From the NCBI GenBank assembly GCA_958295935.1, contig OY282385.1, positions 2,149,545-2,213,544 on the forward strand: a stretch of DNA of 64,000 bases, given 5' to 3'. The notes beneath the pieces are model-generated. The model searched no databases. It saw only the letters and a program-made list of their open reading frames with translations, and was not told where the DNA came from. This stretch comes from an uncultured Dehalococcoidia bacterium. Its GTDB lineage: Bacteria; Chloroflexota; Dehalococcoidia; Lucifugimonadales; Lucifugimonadaceae. Position 1 is the first letter of the stretch. Each line of letters begins with the position of its first letter. This document shows positions 33,742-41,625 of the stretch, piece after piece. The translations under genes were made by a program, and so were the position numbers.

Positions 33742-33974
33742 AGCTCTGCAGAACCTTTCTCCAACAACGACCCGCCGGCTCGCCGGTCTTACTGACCGCG
33801 CCGGCGGCCGGCGGCCAGACCCTTCAAGAGTATGACAGAATACAATCCCCCAGCGGCCAGTAAACCCGGTGAAACCGGCCAGTTGAGACTGGCGAGCCAG
33901 CCGGCCAGTAAACCCGGCCCGCCGGTAAACCCGGTGAAACCGGTGAAACCGGCGAGCCGGCAGGAAAGAAGAAC
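33742..33974 (+). repeat. CCGGCGAGCCGG hairpin repeats
   Basis: About ten variants of AACCGGCGAGCCGGC and CCAGTAAACCCGGTGAAACC. CCGGC-GA-GCCGG is a 5-bp stem with a 2-base loop. The same family returns at 35095-35350. No gene. Confidence 0.8.
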
Positions 33975-35072
33975 TTGAAAATCACAGACGTTCGGACCGA
34001 AGTATTCCGCTGGCCGCGGGCAGTGCCCATCACCAACGGCCTATACACCTACACCCACAGCGGCATCAACGCCATCCACGTAGACACCGACGAAGGACTG
34101 AGCGGCCTGGGCATCGGAGCATCCATGCAGGACGCCCCGGAAGTCGGAGCCGCCATGACGAACCACCTCAAGCAGGTACTCATTGGCAAGGACCCGCTCG
34201 ACACCGAGCGCCACTGGCACGAAATGTGGCGCCCCAAGCTCGTCGGCAGGCGCGGAATATCCACACGCGTAATATCGGGCATAGACATAGCGCTCTGGGA
34301 CCTCAAGGCCAAGATCGCCGGAATGCCCCTATACAAGATGCTCGGAGGATTCTCCAACAAGATAGACACCTACGTCGCGGGCGGATACTACGAGGAAGGA
34401 AAAGGGCTAAGGGAACTGGCCGCCGAGATGGAAACCAACGTCGATCTCGGCGCAACGGCCGTCAAGATGAAGATCGGCGCGGTACCCATAAACGAAGACG
34501 TCGAGCGCGTCCGGGTGGTGCGGGAAACCGTCGGCCCCAACGTCAAGGTCATGGTCGACGCCAACAACGCATACCGGCACTACCAGGCCATCGAATTCGC
34601 ACGAAAAGCCGAACAATACGACCTCTTCTGGTTCGAGGAACCGGTCGAACCCGACGACTACGCAGGACAGCGTGAAATCACCAGAGCCACCTCCGTACCC
34701 GTCGCAGCCGGCGAGAACGAATACACCCGATACGGCTTCCGAGACATGATCGAACACCGAGCGGTCGACATACTCCAGCCCGACGCACTCATAATGGGCG
34801 GCGTCACGGAATTCATGAAAGTCGCGGCCCTCGCACAGGCCAACGACCTCGACATAGCCCCCCACGGCGCGCAGGAAGTGCACGTGCACCTCGTCACCGC
34901 CATATCCAACGGACTCATACTCGAATACTACCGGGACTCCGTGGACCACATGCACGGACAGATATACAAGGACACCCTGCAGATCGAGGATGGCCGCGTA
35001 TACGCCCCCAACCGCCCCGGACTCGGCATCGAACTCAACTACGAGGCCCTCGAACCCCACCGAATCGCCTGA
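33975..35072 (+). CDS. Mandelate racemase/enolase-superfamily enzyme (MR type)
   Basis: 365 residues with the capping domain and TIM-like barrel of the enolase superfamily. The KxK motif is VKMKIG (Lys164, Lys166). Metal ligands are Asp195 (VDANN), Glu221 (FEEPV) and Glu247 (AGENE), and the general acid/base is His297 (APHGAQ). Members abstract the proton next to a carboxylate, usually to dehydrate or epimerise a sugar acid. The specific acid is not known. A TTG start at 33975 follows AGGAAAGAAGAAC. Such enzymes are expanded in SAR202-like Chloroflexota, which fits the rest of the window. Confidence 0.92.
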   Translation: MKITDVRTEVFRWPRAVPITNGLYTYTHSGINAIHVDTDEGLSGLGIGASMQDAPEVGAAMTNHLKQVLIGKDPLDTERHWHEMWRPKLVGRRGISTRVISGIDIALWDLKAKIAGMPLYKMLGGFSNKIDTYVAGGYYEEGKGLRELAAEMETNVDLGATAVKMKIGAVPINEDVERVRVVRETVGPNVKVMVDANNAYRHYQAIEFARKAEQYDLFWFEEPVEPDDYAGQREITRATSVPVAAGENEYTRYGFRDMIEHRAVDILQPDALIMGGVTEFMKVAALAQANDLDIAPHGAQEVHVHLVTAISNGLILEYYRDSVDHMHGQIYKDTLQIEDGRVYAPNRPGLGIELNYEALEPHRIA

Positions 35073-35359
35073 CCGCGTCCCCGCCCTCCTCCTAGCCGCC
35101 GAGAAAAACCGGCGAGCCGGCGGTGAACCGGCGGCGAGCCGGCCGGCAACAACGCGCGCCTTCCTACGCGGCCGCCCAGTAAAACCGGCGAGCCGGCCAG
35201 TAAAACCGGCGAACCGGCGGTGAGCCGGCGGTGAGCCGGCGGTGAACCGGGCTGTGCTATTCTGAAATGAACGCTCAGAGAACCCCACCGCATCGCTGAC
35301 CGCCCGGAAAAACCGGTGAACCGGCGGCGAGCCGGCCGGCGGCTAGGACGTACAAACCC
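35073..35359 (+). repeat. CCGGCGAGCCGG hairpin repeats before xdhC
   Basis: Two clusters of AACCGGCGAGCCGGCGGTGA units with a 60-base break. The break (near 35255-35290) holds TATTCTGAAATGAACG and may contain the xdhC promoter. The last unit ends GGCGGCTAGGAC, 17 bases from the xdhC ATG. Confidence 0.75.
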
Positions 35360-36526
35360 ATGGAACCCGTATTTCTGGCAGCGGTCCAGGAACTGGAACA
35401 ACGCAAACCCGTAGCCGTCGCCACGGTCGTCAGAACCTCCGGCTCCACCCCGCAGAAACCCGGCGCAAAGCTGCTCGTCAGAGCGGACGGCTCGGGAGTG
35501 GGCACCCTCGGAGGCGGATGCGTAGAGGGAGACATATGGTTCGCCGCCCAGCAACTCATGAAGCGCGGCGGCGCAGCCCAGATGAGAGACTACCAACTCA
35601 ACGAAGACCTCGCCGCACAGGATGGACTCGTCTGCGGAGGAACCATGTACTTCCTCATAGACCCCATCCGACAACAAGAGGCCGCAGGCTACCTTGAATT
35701 CTCCAAAGAGGTCGTCGAAGCATACCGAGGCGGAAAACCCGTCGCCATCGCAAACCTCATGGCAGCGCCCCCCGACTCCGGCCTGCAGGTCGGAGCAAAG
35801 ATGCTCGTAAGAGAAAACGGCTCCCTGAGCGGCACACTCGGAGACCAGAGGCTCGACGCCCAGGCCGCAACACGAGCCCGAAGCCTCATGGCCCTCGGCA
35901 AAAACGAATACCTCACCCGCGACGACGGCGCAGAGTGCTTCATAGAGGCCTTCACCACGCCGCCGACCCTCCTCGCCGTCGGAGGCGGACACGTCAGCAA
36001 AGCCCTCGCCGCCGTAGCCCTCAGCGCAGGATTCAGACTCTTCGTCATCGACGACCGACCCGAATTCGCCAACCCGCAACGCTTCCCCGAAGCAGATGTA
36101 GTAAAGGCCGGAGAGTACGAGACCACGCTCAAGAGCCTGCCCATCAACGCAAATACCTTCATCGTAATCGCCACAAGGGGACACCGATACGACGACGCAG
36201 CCCTCGCAGCCGCCATGGACACCCCGGCAAGCTACGTCGGACTGCTCGGAAGCCAGCGAAAGACCATACTCATATACGAGGAACTGCTACAGAAAGGCTG
36301 GCCCATGGAACGAGTGCGGGCCGTCAACGCACCCATCGGCCTCAACCTGGGAGCGCGCACCCCGGAGGAAATAGCCATCAGCATAATGGCCGAAATCCTC
36401 GCCTTCCGACTAGGCGGAGACGGAAGGCCCATGAAGCTTCGGGAAGAACTCCTGCAGCGCATCAGCCAAAACATGCGCCGAAGAGCCGACAGGCAAAAGC
36501 GCCAACCCGCCGCGCTGCACAACTGA
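35360..36526 (+). CDS. XdhC/CoxF-family molybdoenzyme maturation factor
   Basis: 388 residues. An N-terminal XdhC domain (ATVVRTSGSTPQKPGAKLLV; GTLGGGCVEGDIW; GLVCGGTMYFLIDP) is followed by a Rossmann domain (LLAVGGGHVSKALAAVAL, VIDDRPEF) and a C-terminal VGLLGSQRKT segment. XdhC proteins bind the molybdenum cofactor, help its sulfuration and insert it into xanthine dehydrogenase or CO dehydrogenase-type enzymes. The target is probably the CoxSLM complex 5 kb away. The MobA-like gene starts 5 bases after the stop, so they form one operon. Confidence 0.9.
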   Translation: MEPVFLAAVQELEQRKPVAVATVVRTSGSTPQKPGAKLLVRADGSGVGTLGGGCVEGDIWFAAQQLMKRGGAAQMRDYQLNEDLAAQDGLVCGGTMYFLIDPIRQQEAAGYLEFSKEVVEAYRGGKPVAIANLMAAPPDSGLQVGAKMLVRENGSLSGTLGDQRLDAQAATRARSLMALGKNEYLTRDDGAECFIEAFTTPPTLLAVGGGHVSKALAAVALSAGFRLFVIDDRPEFANPQRFPEADVVKAGEYETTLKSLPINANTFIVIATRGHRYDDAALAAAMDTPASYVGLLGSQRKTILIYEELLQKGWPMERVRAVNAPIGLNLGARTPEEIAISIMAEILAFRLGGDGRPMKLREELLQRISQNMRRRADRQKRQPAALHN

Positions 36527-36531
36527 GTTTC

Positions 36532-37224
36532 ATGCGCGCCGGAAAGCCCGCAGCGCGCGCCAACACCCGGGCCCGCAGCAACCCCGCGATGCAAGCCAGA
36601 AAACCAACGCCGCAAGCTAAAAAAACTGTACTGCTTGCGGCCGGAGAATCCGCGCGGATGGGCCGGCCAAAGCCCCTGCTACCCTGGCAGGGCAGGACAC
36701 TCATCCAGTACCAGATAGAGTCACTCATCGAAGGCGGCGTACACGACGTCTACGTCGTCACCGGCGCCAACGACGAGCAGGTCTCCCGCCTGCTGACCGG
36801 CCGCAACGTGCACCGGGTGCACAACCCCCTGTACAAGACCGGCAAGACCTCCTCCATCCGGGCCGGCGTCCGCGCACTACCCGACGACGCCGATACGATA
36901 CTGCTGCTCGCCGTGGACCAACCCCGACCCCCCTGGGCCATCAAGCGCCTCATAGACTCCCACCTCTCGGCCAACGCCGCCGTCACCTCGCCCCGCGTGC
37001 GCACGCGCGGCGGCCACCCCCTCATCTTCAGCGCCTCGCTGCGCGGCGAACTCATGGAGATCACGGAAGAAGCGGAAGGCGTCAGGGAAATCATGCGCCG
37101 ACACGAGCACGGCATGAACCACGTCGAATTCGACTCAGAAATCATGCGCCTGGACCTCAACACGCCCGACTCATACCTCGCCGCTCTGGCGTCATACCCG
37201 AAACTCTCCGCACCCCCCGGCTAG
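36532..37224 (+). CDS. MobA/MocA-like molybdopterin nucleotidyltransferase
   Basis: 230 residues. LLAAGESARMGRPKPLLPW is the NTP-transferase signature, and VDQPRPPWAIKRLI follows at the metal site. Relatives (MocA, MobA) add CMP or GMP to molybdopterin; the GRPK form is typical of MocA, whose MCD cofactor serves CO dehydrogenase and xanthine dehydrogenase. That fits its place behind xdhC. The start could be the ATG at 36532 or one at 36589. The first 35 residues are Arg/Ala-rich and read from repeat text, with CGCAAGCTAAAAAAACTG just before the family-like part. Confidence 0.85.
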   Translation: MRAGKPAARANTRARSNPAMQARKPTPQAKKTVLLAAGESARMGRPKPLLPWQGRTLIQYQIESLIEGGVHDVYVVTGANDEQVSRLLTGRNVHRVHNPLYKTGKTSSIRAGVRALPDDADTILLLAVDQPRPPWAIKRLIDSHLSANAAVTSPRVRTRGGHPLIFSASLRGELMEITEEAEGVREIMRRHEHGMNHVEFDSEIMRLDLNTPDSYLAALASYPKLSAPPG

Positions 37225-37545
37225 GCTCACCGCCCCCGCGCAGCGCAGGCGCCGCGCCCGCAACAACCCCGCGACGCAAGCTGTAAAACCAGCGATGCAA
37301 GCTAGAAAAACGCCCCCGCGCAGCGCAGGCCCTCACGCATACCCGGAACCCTCCACTCGCCACGAGGCTCACCGCCCTCGCCGTGCGCTAGAAAAACGCG
37401 CCATACCCCGCGATGCGAGCTGTAAAACCAGCGATGCAAGCTAGAAAATAGAAAAACGCCCCCGCCCGCCTCGTGCAGGTAAACTCCCACCACCACACCG
37501 CCGCGCCCACCGCGCAGACGCCCAAAACCACGGAGACCGTCCTCT
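37225..37545 (+). repeat. Boundary repeats between mobA-like and ThDP genes
   Basis: Units of CCCCGCGATGCRAGCT then GTAAAACC or AGAAAAACGC, and CGCGCAGCGCAGGC blocks. Cores lie near 37310, 37390 and 37440. From 37470 the text is unique and ends with GGAG before the next ATG. No gene. Confidence 0.8.
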
Positions 37546-39282
37546 ATGCCTGTGCCAACTCGATCATTCACCGGAAACCCATCGCAGATCATCGTCGAAC
37601 AACTCGCAGCATCCGGAATAAACCACCTCTTCTACAACTCCGGATCACGAGAAGCCCGCTTCTTCGACGCCCTGTACGAAAACCCGCAAGTGCACGGAAT
37701 CCTCGCCCTGCACGAAGGCTCCGTCACCGCCATGGCCGGCGGATACGCACAGGTCGAAGGAAAACCCGCCGTCATGTCCGTACACCTCGGCGCAGGCCTC
37801 GCACAATGCCTCGGACAACTCATCAACGTCGCAGAAGGCGCGCTGCCGGTAGTCGCCATCACCTTCCACGGAGACACCGGCAGCTTCTCAGACCGCATCA
37901 CGCTAGACATACCACACAACGCAGGGCCAACCTCCATATCCGCCCCCTTCACCAAAGCCAACTGGACCGTCATCGAGCCGCAAGGACTGCCATGGGCCAT
38001 CGAGCGCGCAATCATGGTAGCCGCAACGCCCCCCATGGGGCCGGTACACCTCGCAATCTACGACCGACTGCTCGGCCCAGAAGAACTCGACGTAGACATC
38101 ATCGAAACAGGAGGCCGAAACCTCCGGGCAGGATATCCGTCAGACCAGGACCTCGAAGAACTGGCGCGCTGCCTGCACGAGGCCAAGCGCCCCCTCATCT
38201 ACGTCGGAGACGGCGTATGGAAGAGCGGCGCACAGAACGCCGTAACCCAACTCGCCGAATACTTTGGCGCAAACGTCGCCTCGACGTGGAACGACCTGCG
38301 AAGCGTACCCGCAGCCCACCCCCTCCACGCCGGATACCTGCGCGCACTAACCCCAGACCCCGAACCCGACCACGTCATCTGCCTCGGCGTCCGGCACGAC
38401 GGAAGCGGAAGCCCCCAGGACTTCGCACGCTTCCGGACCGCAAAGCGAATCGCCGCCGTCGGGTCAGACCCGGCAGTCTTCAAGAACATACCCGGCCTGG
38501 ACATCGCAATCTACGCAGACGAACGACGCACCATCGAAAGACTCAACGAAATGGTCCGCAGCGAACACCCGCCGGCAGCGTACGCCGCACGAAGGGAACA
38601 AGCCCGCACCCGGGCCGCAGACCTCAGAGCCAGGCGAAGAGCGCAACTAAACGCCGTATCACGCCAAACCGGATACGTCCGACCCATCGCCCTGCTCGAC
38701 GCCATCGACTCCGCACTACAGGAAAGAGGCGGCGGCATAATCACCACCGAACAGTTCGCAGTCCCCCTCGAATGCGTAACCGCCGCAGAAGGCGGAGGCG
38801 CCGTAACCTACGTCCGACCCGCCGGAGGCTCCGAAGGATACGGAATGGGAGCCCCGCTCGGCGCAAAACTCGCCGCACCACGAAAACCCGTCGTAGGACT
38901 CGTGGGAGACGGCTCCGTATACTACGCAGACTCCGCATTCTGGTCCGCCGCACACCACCAAATCCCCGCCCTGTACGTCATAGCCAACAACGGCTCATAC
39001 GGCATCGTCGCAAACGCATTCGATAGGGCAGAGGGATCCATGAACCGGGACCGACGATACGCAGGCGTCGAACTCGCAGGCATAGACGTCGTAAACCTCG
39101 CCCAATCCTTCGGAGTCGAAGCCATACCCGTCGACAGCGAATCCAGCGTCAAACAACAGGTGGCGCAGGCCATCGAAACCGTCGAAGAAGAAGGACGACC
39201 GCTCGCCCTCGACGTCAAACTCCCCCTTGGCCTGCCCGCAGGCGGACAGGCCGCCCCCCAATTCCGCCTCGCCTCCCCCTAA
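37546..39282 (+). CDS. Thiamine-diphosphate enzyme, acetolactate synthase/benzoylformate decarboxylase-like
   Basis: 578 residues in three domains. The Pyr domain holds the catalytic Glu57 (ALHEGSV); a central Rossmann-like domain follows (about 185-330). The PP domain carries the ThDP motif GDGSVYYADSAF ending in VIANN. LGAGLAQCLGQLINVAEG is typical of the family. It acts on a 2-keto acid, by decarboxylation or carboligation; the substrate is not fixed by motifs. The QAPP C-terminus is ordinary. The ATG at 37546 lies 10 bases after GGAG. It is the only gene between repeat arrays and is followed by two small hairpins. Confidence 0.9.
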   Translation: MPVPTRSFTGNPSQIIVEQLAASGINHLFYNSGSREARFFDALYENPQVHGILALHEGSVTAMAGGYAQVEGKPAVMSVHLGAGLAQCLGQLINVAEGALPVVAITFHGDTGSFSDRITLDIPHNAGPTSISAPFTKANWTVIEPQGLPWAIERAIMVAATPPMGPVHLAIYDRLLGPEELDVDIIETGGRNLRAGYPSDQDLEELARCLHEAKRPLIYVGDGVWKSGAQNAVTQLAEYFGANVASTWNDLRSVPAAHPLHAGYLRALTPDPEPDHVICLGVRHDGSGSPQDFARFRTAKRIAAVGSDPAVFKNIPGLDIAIYADERRTIERLNEMVRSEHPPAAYAARREQARTRAADLRARRRAQLNAVSRQTGYVRPIALLDAIDSALQERGGGIITTEQFAVPLECVTAAEGGGAVTYVRPAGGSEGYGMGAPLGAKLAAPRKPVVGLVGDGSVYYADSAFWSAAHHQIPALYVIANNGSYGIVANAFDRAEGSMNRDRRYAGVELAGIDVVNLAQSFGVEAIPVDSESSVKQQVAQAIETVEEEGRPLALDVKLPLGLPAGGQAAPQFRLASP

Positions 39283-39332
39283 CCTCCGGCCCCGCACCGG
39301 ACGGCGAGGGTCGGCAAGAAAACAGCGTCACA

Positions 39333-39375
39333 GGTAAACGCCGTGATACGGCCGAGTAAACGCCGCAATGCGGCC
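39333..39375 (+). other. Two small hairpins with a compensatory change
   Basis: GTAAAC then GCCGT-GAT-ACGGC (39340-39352), and GTAAAC then GCCGC-AAT-GCGGC (39362-39374). They are tandem copies. The closing T-A pair of one is C-G in the other, so base pairing is kept while sequence changes. They lie between two convergent genes; no U-run follows. Confidence 0.75.
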
Positions 39376-39390
39376 AATGCGACCTGCGGC

Positions 39391-39777
39391 TCAAGACTCC
39401 GGCAAAAGCCTGACGCGCTGATCGAGCCAGTCGCAAAGTTCGGCGAAGCGAAACGAGTTGGCCTCGAACAACTTCACGAAATCATCGTGCGCCTCTTCCC
39501 CCTCGCAGTCGATGAAGCCGCCGTTGAGACGCACGAAAGCATCGGTTACGGCAAAGGCGACGCGCTTGTTGCCGTCCACGAAGGGATGATTGTTGGCTAG
39601 GCTCTCCATCAGCGCCGCAGCCTCCTCGACAAGGCCGTCGTAGTACCCCAGCCGAGGCCGCACCAACGCCGACTCCAACGCCCCCATGTCACGCACACCC
39701 AAAGATCCGCCAAACAGACCGATTAGATCAGCATGGATTGCGACAACCTCTTCGACTGTAGGGAAATTACTGCTCAC
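39391..39777 (-). CDS. doc: Death-on-curing (Doc/Fic) toxin
   Basis: 128 residues. HPFVDGNKR (64-72) is the Fic motif, as in Doc, which phosphorylates EF-Tu, whereas most Fic proteins AMPylate. The start LGVRDMGALESALVRP is also Doc-like. The GTG at 39777 overlaps the antitoxin TGA by four bases (GTGA), the usual antitoxin-first order. It may be chromosomal debris or a stability module; the motif is intact, so the toxin is probably active. Confidence 0.93.
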   Translation of the reverse strand: MSSNFPTVEEVVAIHADLIGLFGGSLGVRDMGALESALVRPRLGYYDGLVEEAAALMESLANNHPFVDGNKRVAFAVTDAFVRLNGGFIDCEGEEAHDDFVKLFEANSFRFAELCDWLDQRVRLLPES

Positions 39778-40001
39778 TGCGCCAGCAGTTCATACAGCTT
39801 TCGGTTCTTCTCCACGCTAGCCCTGTAGTGAGCCATCACCTCGGGACGCACCCGCTGCCGCTCCCTGCTCTCCAGGTAGCTGACCATCGCGTCTTCCAGC
39901 ACGGCCTGAAAGTGGCGCCCGTCCCTACGCGCAGCCTCCCGCATCGCCGACAGCAACGCCGGCGCAGCTTGGCTGGAAAACTTTTCTCGCTGTTCACTCA
40001 T
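39774..40001 (-). CDS. Antitoxin of the Doc module
   Basis: 75 residues. A short beta-like stretch (EKFSSQAAPALLSAMREAA) then a helix with RDGRHFQAVLEDAMVSYLE is like ribbon-helix-helix antitoxins. The C-terminal RPEVMAHYRASVEKNRKLY would wrap the toxin. The ATG at 40001 has AGAAGG upstream. A longer frame exists but would start inside the promoter. It should bind the operator upstream of the pair and repress it; that is inferred from family behaviour. Confidence 0.82.
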   Translation of the reverse strand: MSEQREKFSSQAAPALLSAMREAARRDGRHFQAVLEDAMVSYLESRERQRVRPEVMAHYRASVEKNRKLYELLAQ

Positions 40002-40102
40002 CACGCCTTCTCCCACCTGGTGCGGTGTGGACGGACCGGCTCTGAGCCGGACGCCCTTGACCATCGCACACTTCTGATCCGCGCTGCCGATACTATGCTT
40101 CA

Positions 40103-40130
40103 ATTATATGACAATATCCTGACATTTCAA
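40103..40130 (-). promoter_or_regulatory. Promoter of the toxin-antitoxin pair
   Basis: On the minus strand, TTGAAA (plus 40125-40130) and a perfect TATAAT (plus 40103-40108) with a 16-base spacer. AT-rich in a GC-rich setting. The transcript would begin about 95 bases before the antitoxin ATG. Confidence 0.75.
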
Positions 40131-40142
40131 GAAGTATCTTGA
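40127..40142. promoter_or_regulatory. Inverted repeat overlapping the -35 box
   Basis: TCAAGA-AGTA-TCTTGA, a perfect 6-bp inverted repeat on a 4-base spacer that covers the -35 box. It is a good candidate operator for the antitoxin. Confidence 0.6.
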
Positions 40143-40198
40143 CACTGACCCGGGCGCAGGATACCAACTCCACACTCAGCCCCTCCGGAACCCAGCCC

Positions 40199-40400
40199 TA
40201 GCCCCGCGTCCCGACCTCGTGGTCCGCTAAAAACATCTCCGCCATCCCGACCTCGCGGTCCGCTAAAAACATCTCCGCCATCCCGACCTCGCGGTCCGCT
40301 AAAAACATCTCCGCCATCCCGACCTCGCGGTCCGCTAAAAAAACACCTCCGCCGTCTCTCCCCAGTGGTCCGCTAGAAAAAAAGCTGGCCCAGCGCCCCT
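40199..40400 (+). repeat. 36-bp tandem boundary repeats
   Basis: CGACCTCGCGGTCCGCTAAA begins near 40212, 40248, 40284 and 40320, an exact 36-bp period. A fifth variant reads CCCCAGTGGTCCGCTAGAAA. GACC-TCGC-GGTC forms a 4-bp stem before each core. This is the last large array in the window. Confidence 0.92.
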
Positions 40401-40487
40401 GACTCCCCCCAACGACCTCCGTCGTTCTAACCCCCAGTGATCCGTTATAAAACCGCGTGGGCGCTATAACTTTTCATTACCGTGGCG

Positions 40488-40517
40488 CCCCGCGCGAAAA
40501 GGGGCTATCGCGCGGGG
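40488..40517 (+). other. Strong stem-loop
   Basis: CCCCGCGCGA, a 10-base loop AAAGGGGCTA, TCGCGCGGGG. The arms are perfect. It differs in build from the REP-like family and is not followed by a T-run. Confidence 0.7.
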
Positions 40518-40678
40518 CTGTGCACTGCCTTTTCGCACCATGTACACACCGACCGGAACACCCCCGCAAGTGCACCGACTCAAACATCCCGCCAGGGTCC
40601 AGCCGCGCCGCAAGCCCCCCCCCGCCAATCACGACAGACGCCGCAGGGCGCAAAGGCCGCACGAAACCGGAAAGTCAC

Positions 40679-40706
40679 AAAAAAGGGCCGCCCCTGAGAG
40701 CGGCCC
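40679..40706 (-). terminator. Intrinsic terminator of coxSLM
   Basis: On the minus strand GGGCCGC, loop TCTCAGGG, GCGGCCC, then six T (plus 40679-40684). The 7-bp stem lies 38 bases after the coxM stop. Confidence 0.85.
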
Positions 40707-40743
40707 CCAAGCGGGCGTGAGGCTCAGAACCCTCGACCCGGCC

Positions 40744-41625
40744 TCAACCCATCGCTCGCTCGAACGCCGCGGCAAGAGCCCGACCCGTGAACACCCGGGC
40801 CATGTCCTCACGGTACTCCGCCGAAGCGTGAACGTCCTCGTTGAACTGACCCGCCAACTCAACACCGCCCCGCTGCGCAGCAGCGCGTATCGAAGACTCG
40901 CCAGGCGCCTTGCCCACCAGAATGCGCTCAGCCCTGCGAGACCTCACCGCATGAGGACCCGCTCCGGTGATGCCGATGCGAGCCGAAGTGCAAACCCCGT
41001 CCTCGACTCTCACCGCCGCCGCAACCCCCACCACAGCGTAGTGAGAAGCCTTGTTGGCCAGCTTCGCATACGCTGAGCCGGAGCTAGCCCCCTGACCGGG
41101 AACCCGGATCTCAGTCAGAACCTCATTGCCCCGAAGCGCAGTCGTCATGAAATCGCGGAAGAACCGATCCGCAGGGATCGAGCGCGAAGCCCGCGCCGAA
41201 CGCGCTACCAACTCCGCATCCAGCGCCAACACCACAGCAGGCAGATCCCCCGCCGGGTCTGCGTGAGCCAGACTACCCCCTATCGTGCCCGCGTTTCGCA
41301 CCGGCGTGTCCGCCACCTCCCCCGCAGCCTCCGCAAGAGCCGGCGCCGCCGCGGCCGCCAACTCCGAACGCACGATCTCCGCATACGTCGTCATCGCCCC
41401 GATAGCCAACCCGCCGTCATCCTCCCGAATGTAAGACAGACCCCCGATGCGGCCCAGGTCGATCAACGCCTCAGGAGACGCCAACCTCAACTTCATCAGC
41501 GGTAGGAGACTGTGCCCACCCGCCAGAAGGCGGGCCCCGCCCCCGTAACGACTCAGCAGACGGGAAGCCTCCTCCACCGTCTCCGGAGAGTGGTACTCGA
41601 ATGGAGATGCAATACTCGTCGTCAA
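40744..41625 (-). CDS. coxM: CO dehydrogenase-type medium (FAD) subunit, CoxM-like
   Basis: 293 residues of the FAD-binding subunit of xanthine oxidase-family hydroxylases. RLLAGGHSLLPLMKLRL is the first FAD loop, and TPVRNAGTIGGSLAHADPAGD is the second. It passes electrons from the iron-sulfur subunit to the acceptor. A TTG start overlaps the coxL stop (TTGA), so translation is coupled. It is the last gene of coxS-coxL-coxM. Confidence 0.92.
   Translation of the reverse strand: MTTSIASPFEYHSPETVEEASRLLSRYGGGARLLAGGHSLLPLMKLRLASPEALIDLGRIGGLSYIREDDGGLAIGAMTTYAEIVRSELAAAAAPALAEAAGEVADTPVRNAGTIGGSLAHADPAGDLPAVVLALDAELVARSARASRSIPADRFFRDFMTTALRGNEVLTEIRVPGQGASSGSAYAKLANKASHYAVVGVAAAVRVEDGVCTSARIGITGAGPHAVRSRRAERILVGKAPGESSIRAAAQRGGVELAGQFNEDVHASAEYREDMARVFTGRALAAAFERAMG

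Larger units (their letters stand above)
40401..40743. other. Gap between repeat array and coxM
   Basis: No gene was recognised. It holds a strong 10-bp inverted repeat (40488-40517) and the terminator of the cox genes (40679-40706). Confidence 0.6.

Noticed and set aside
40200-40395. CRISPR array
   Set aside because: The 36-bp units are direct repeats without unique spacers, and no cas genes are present.
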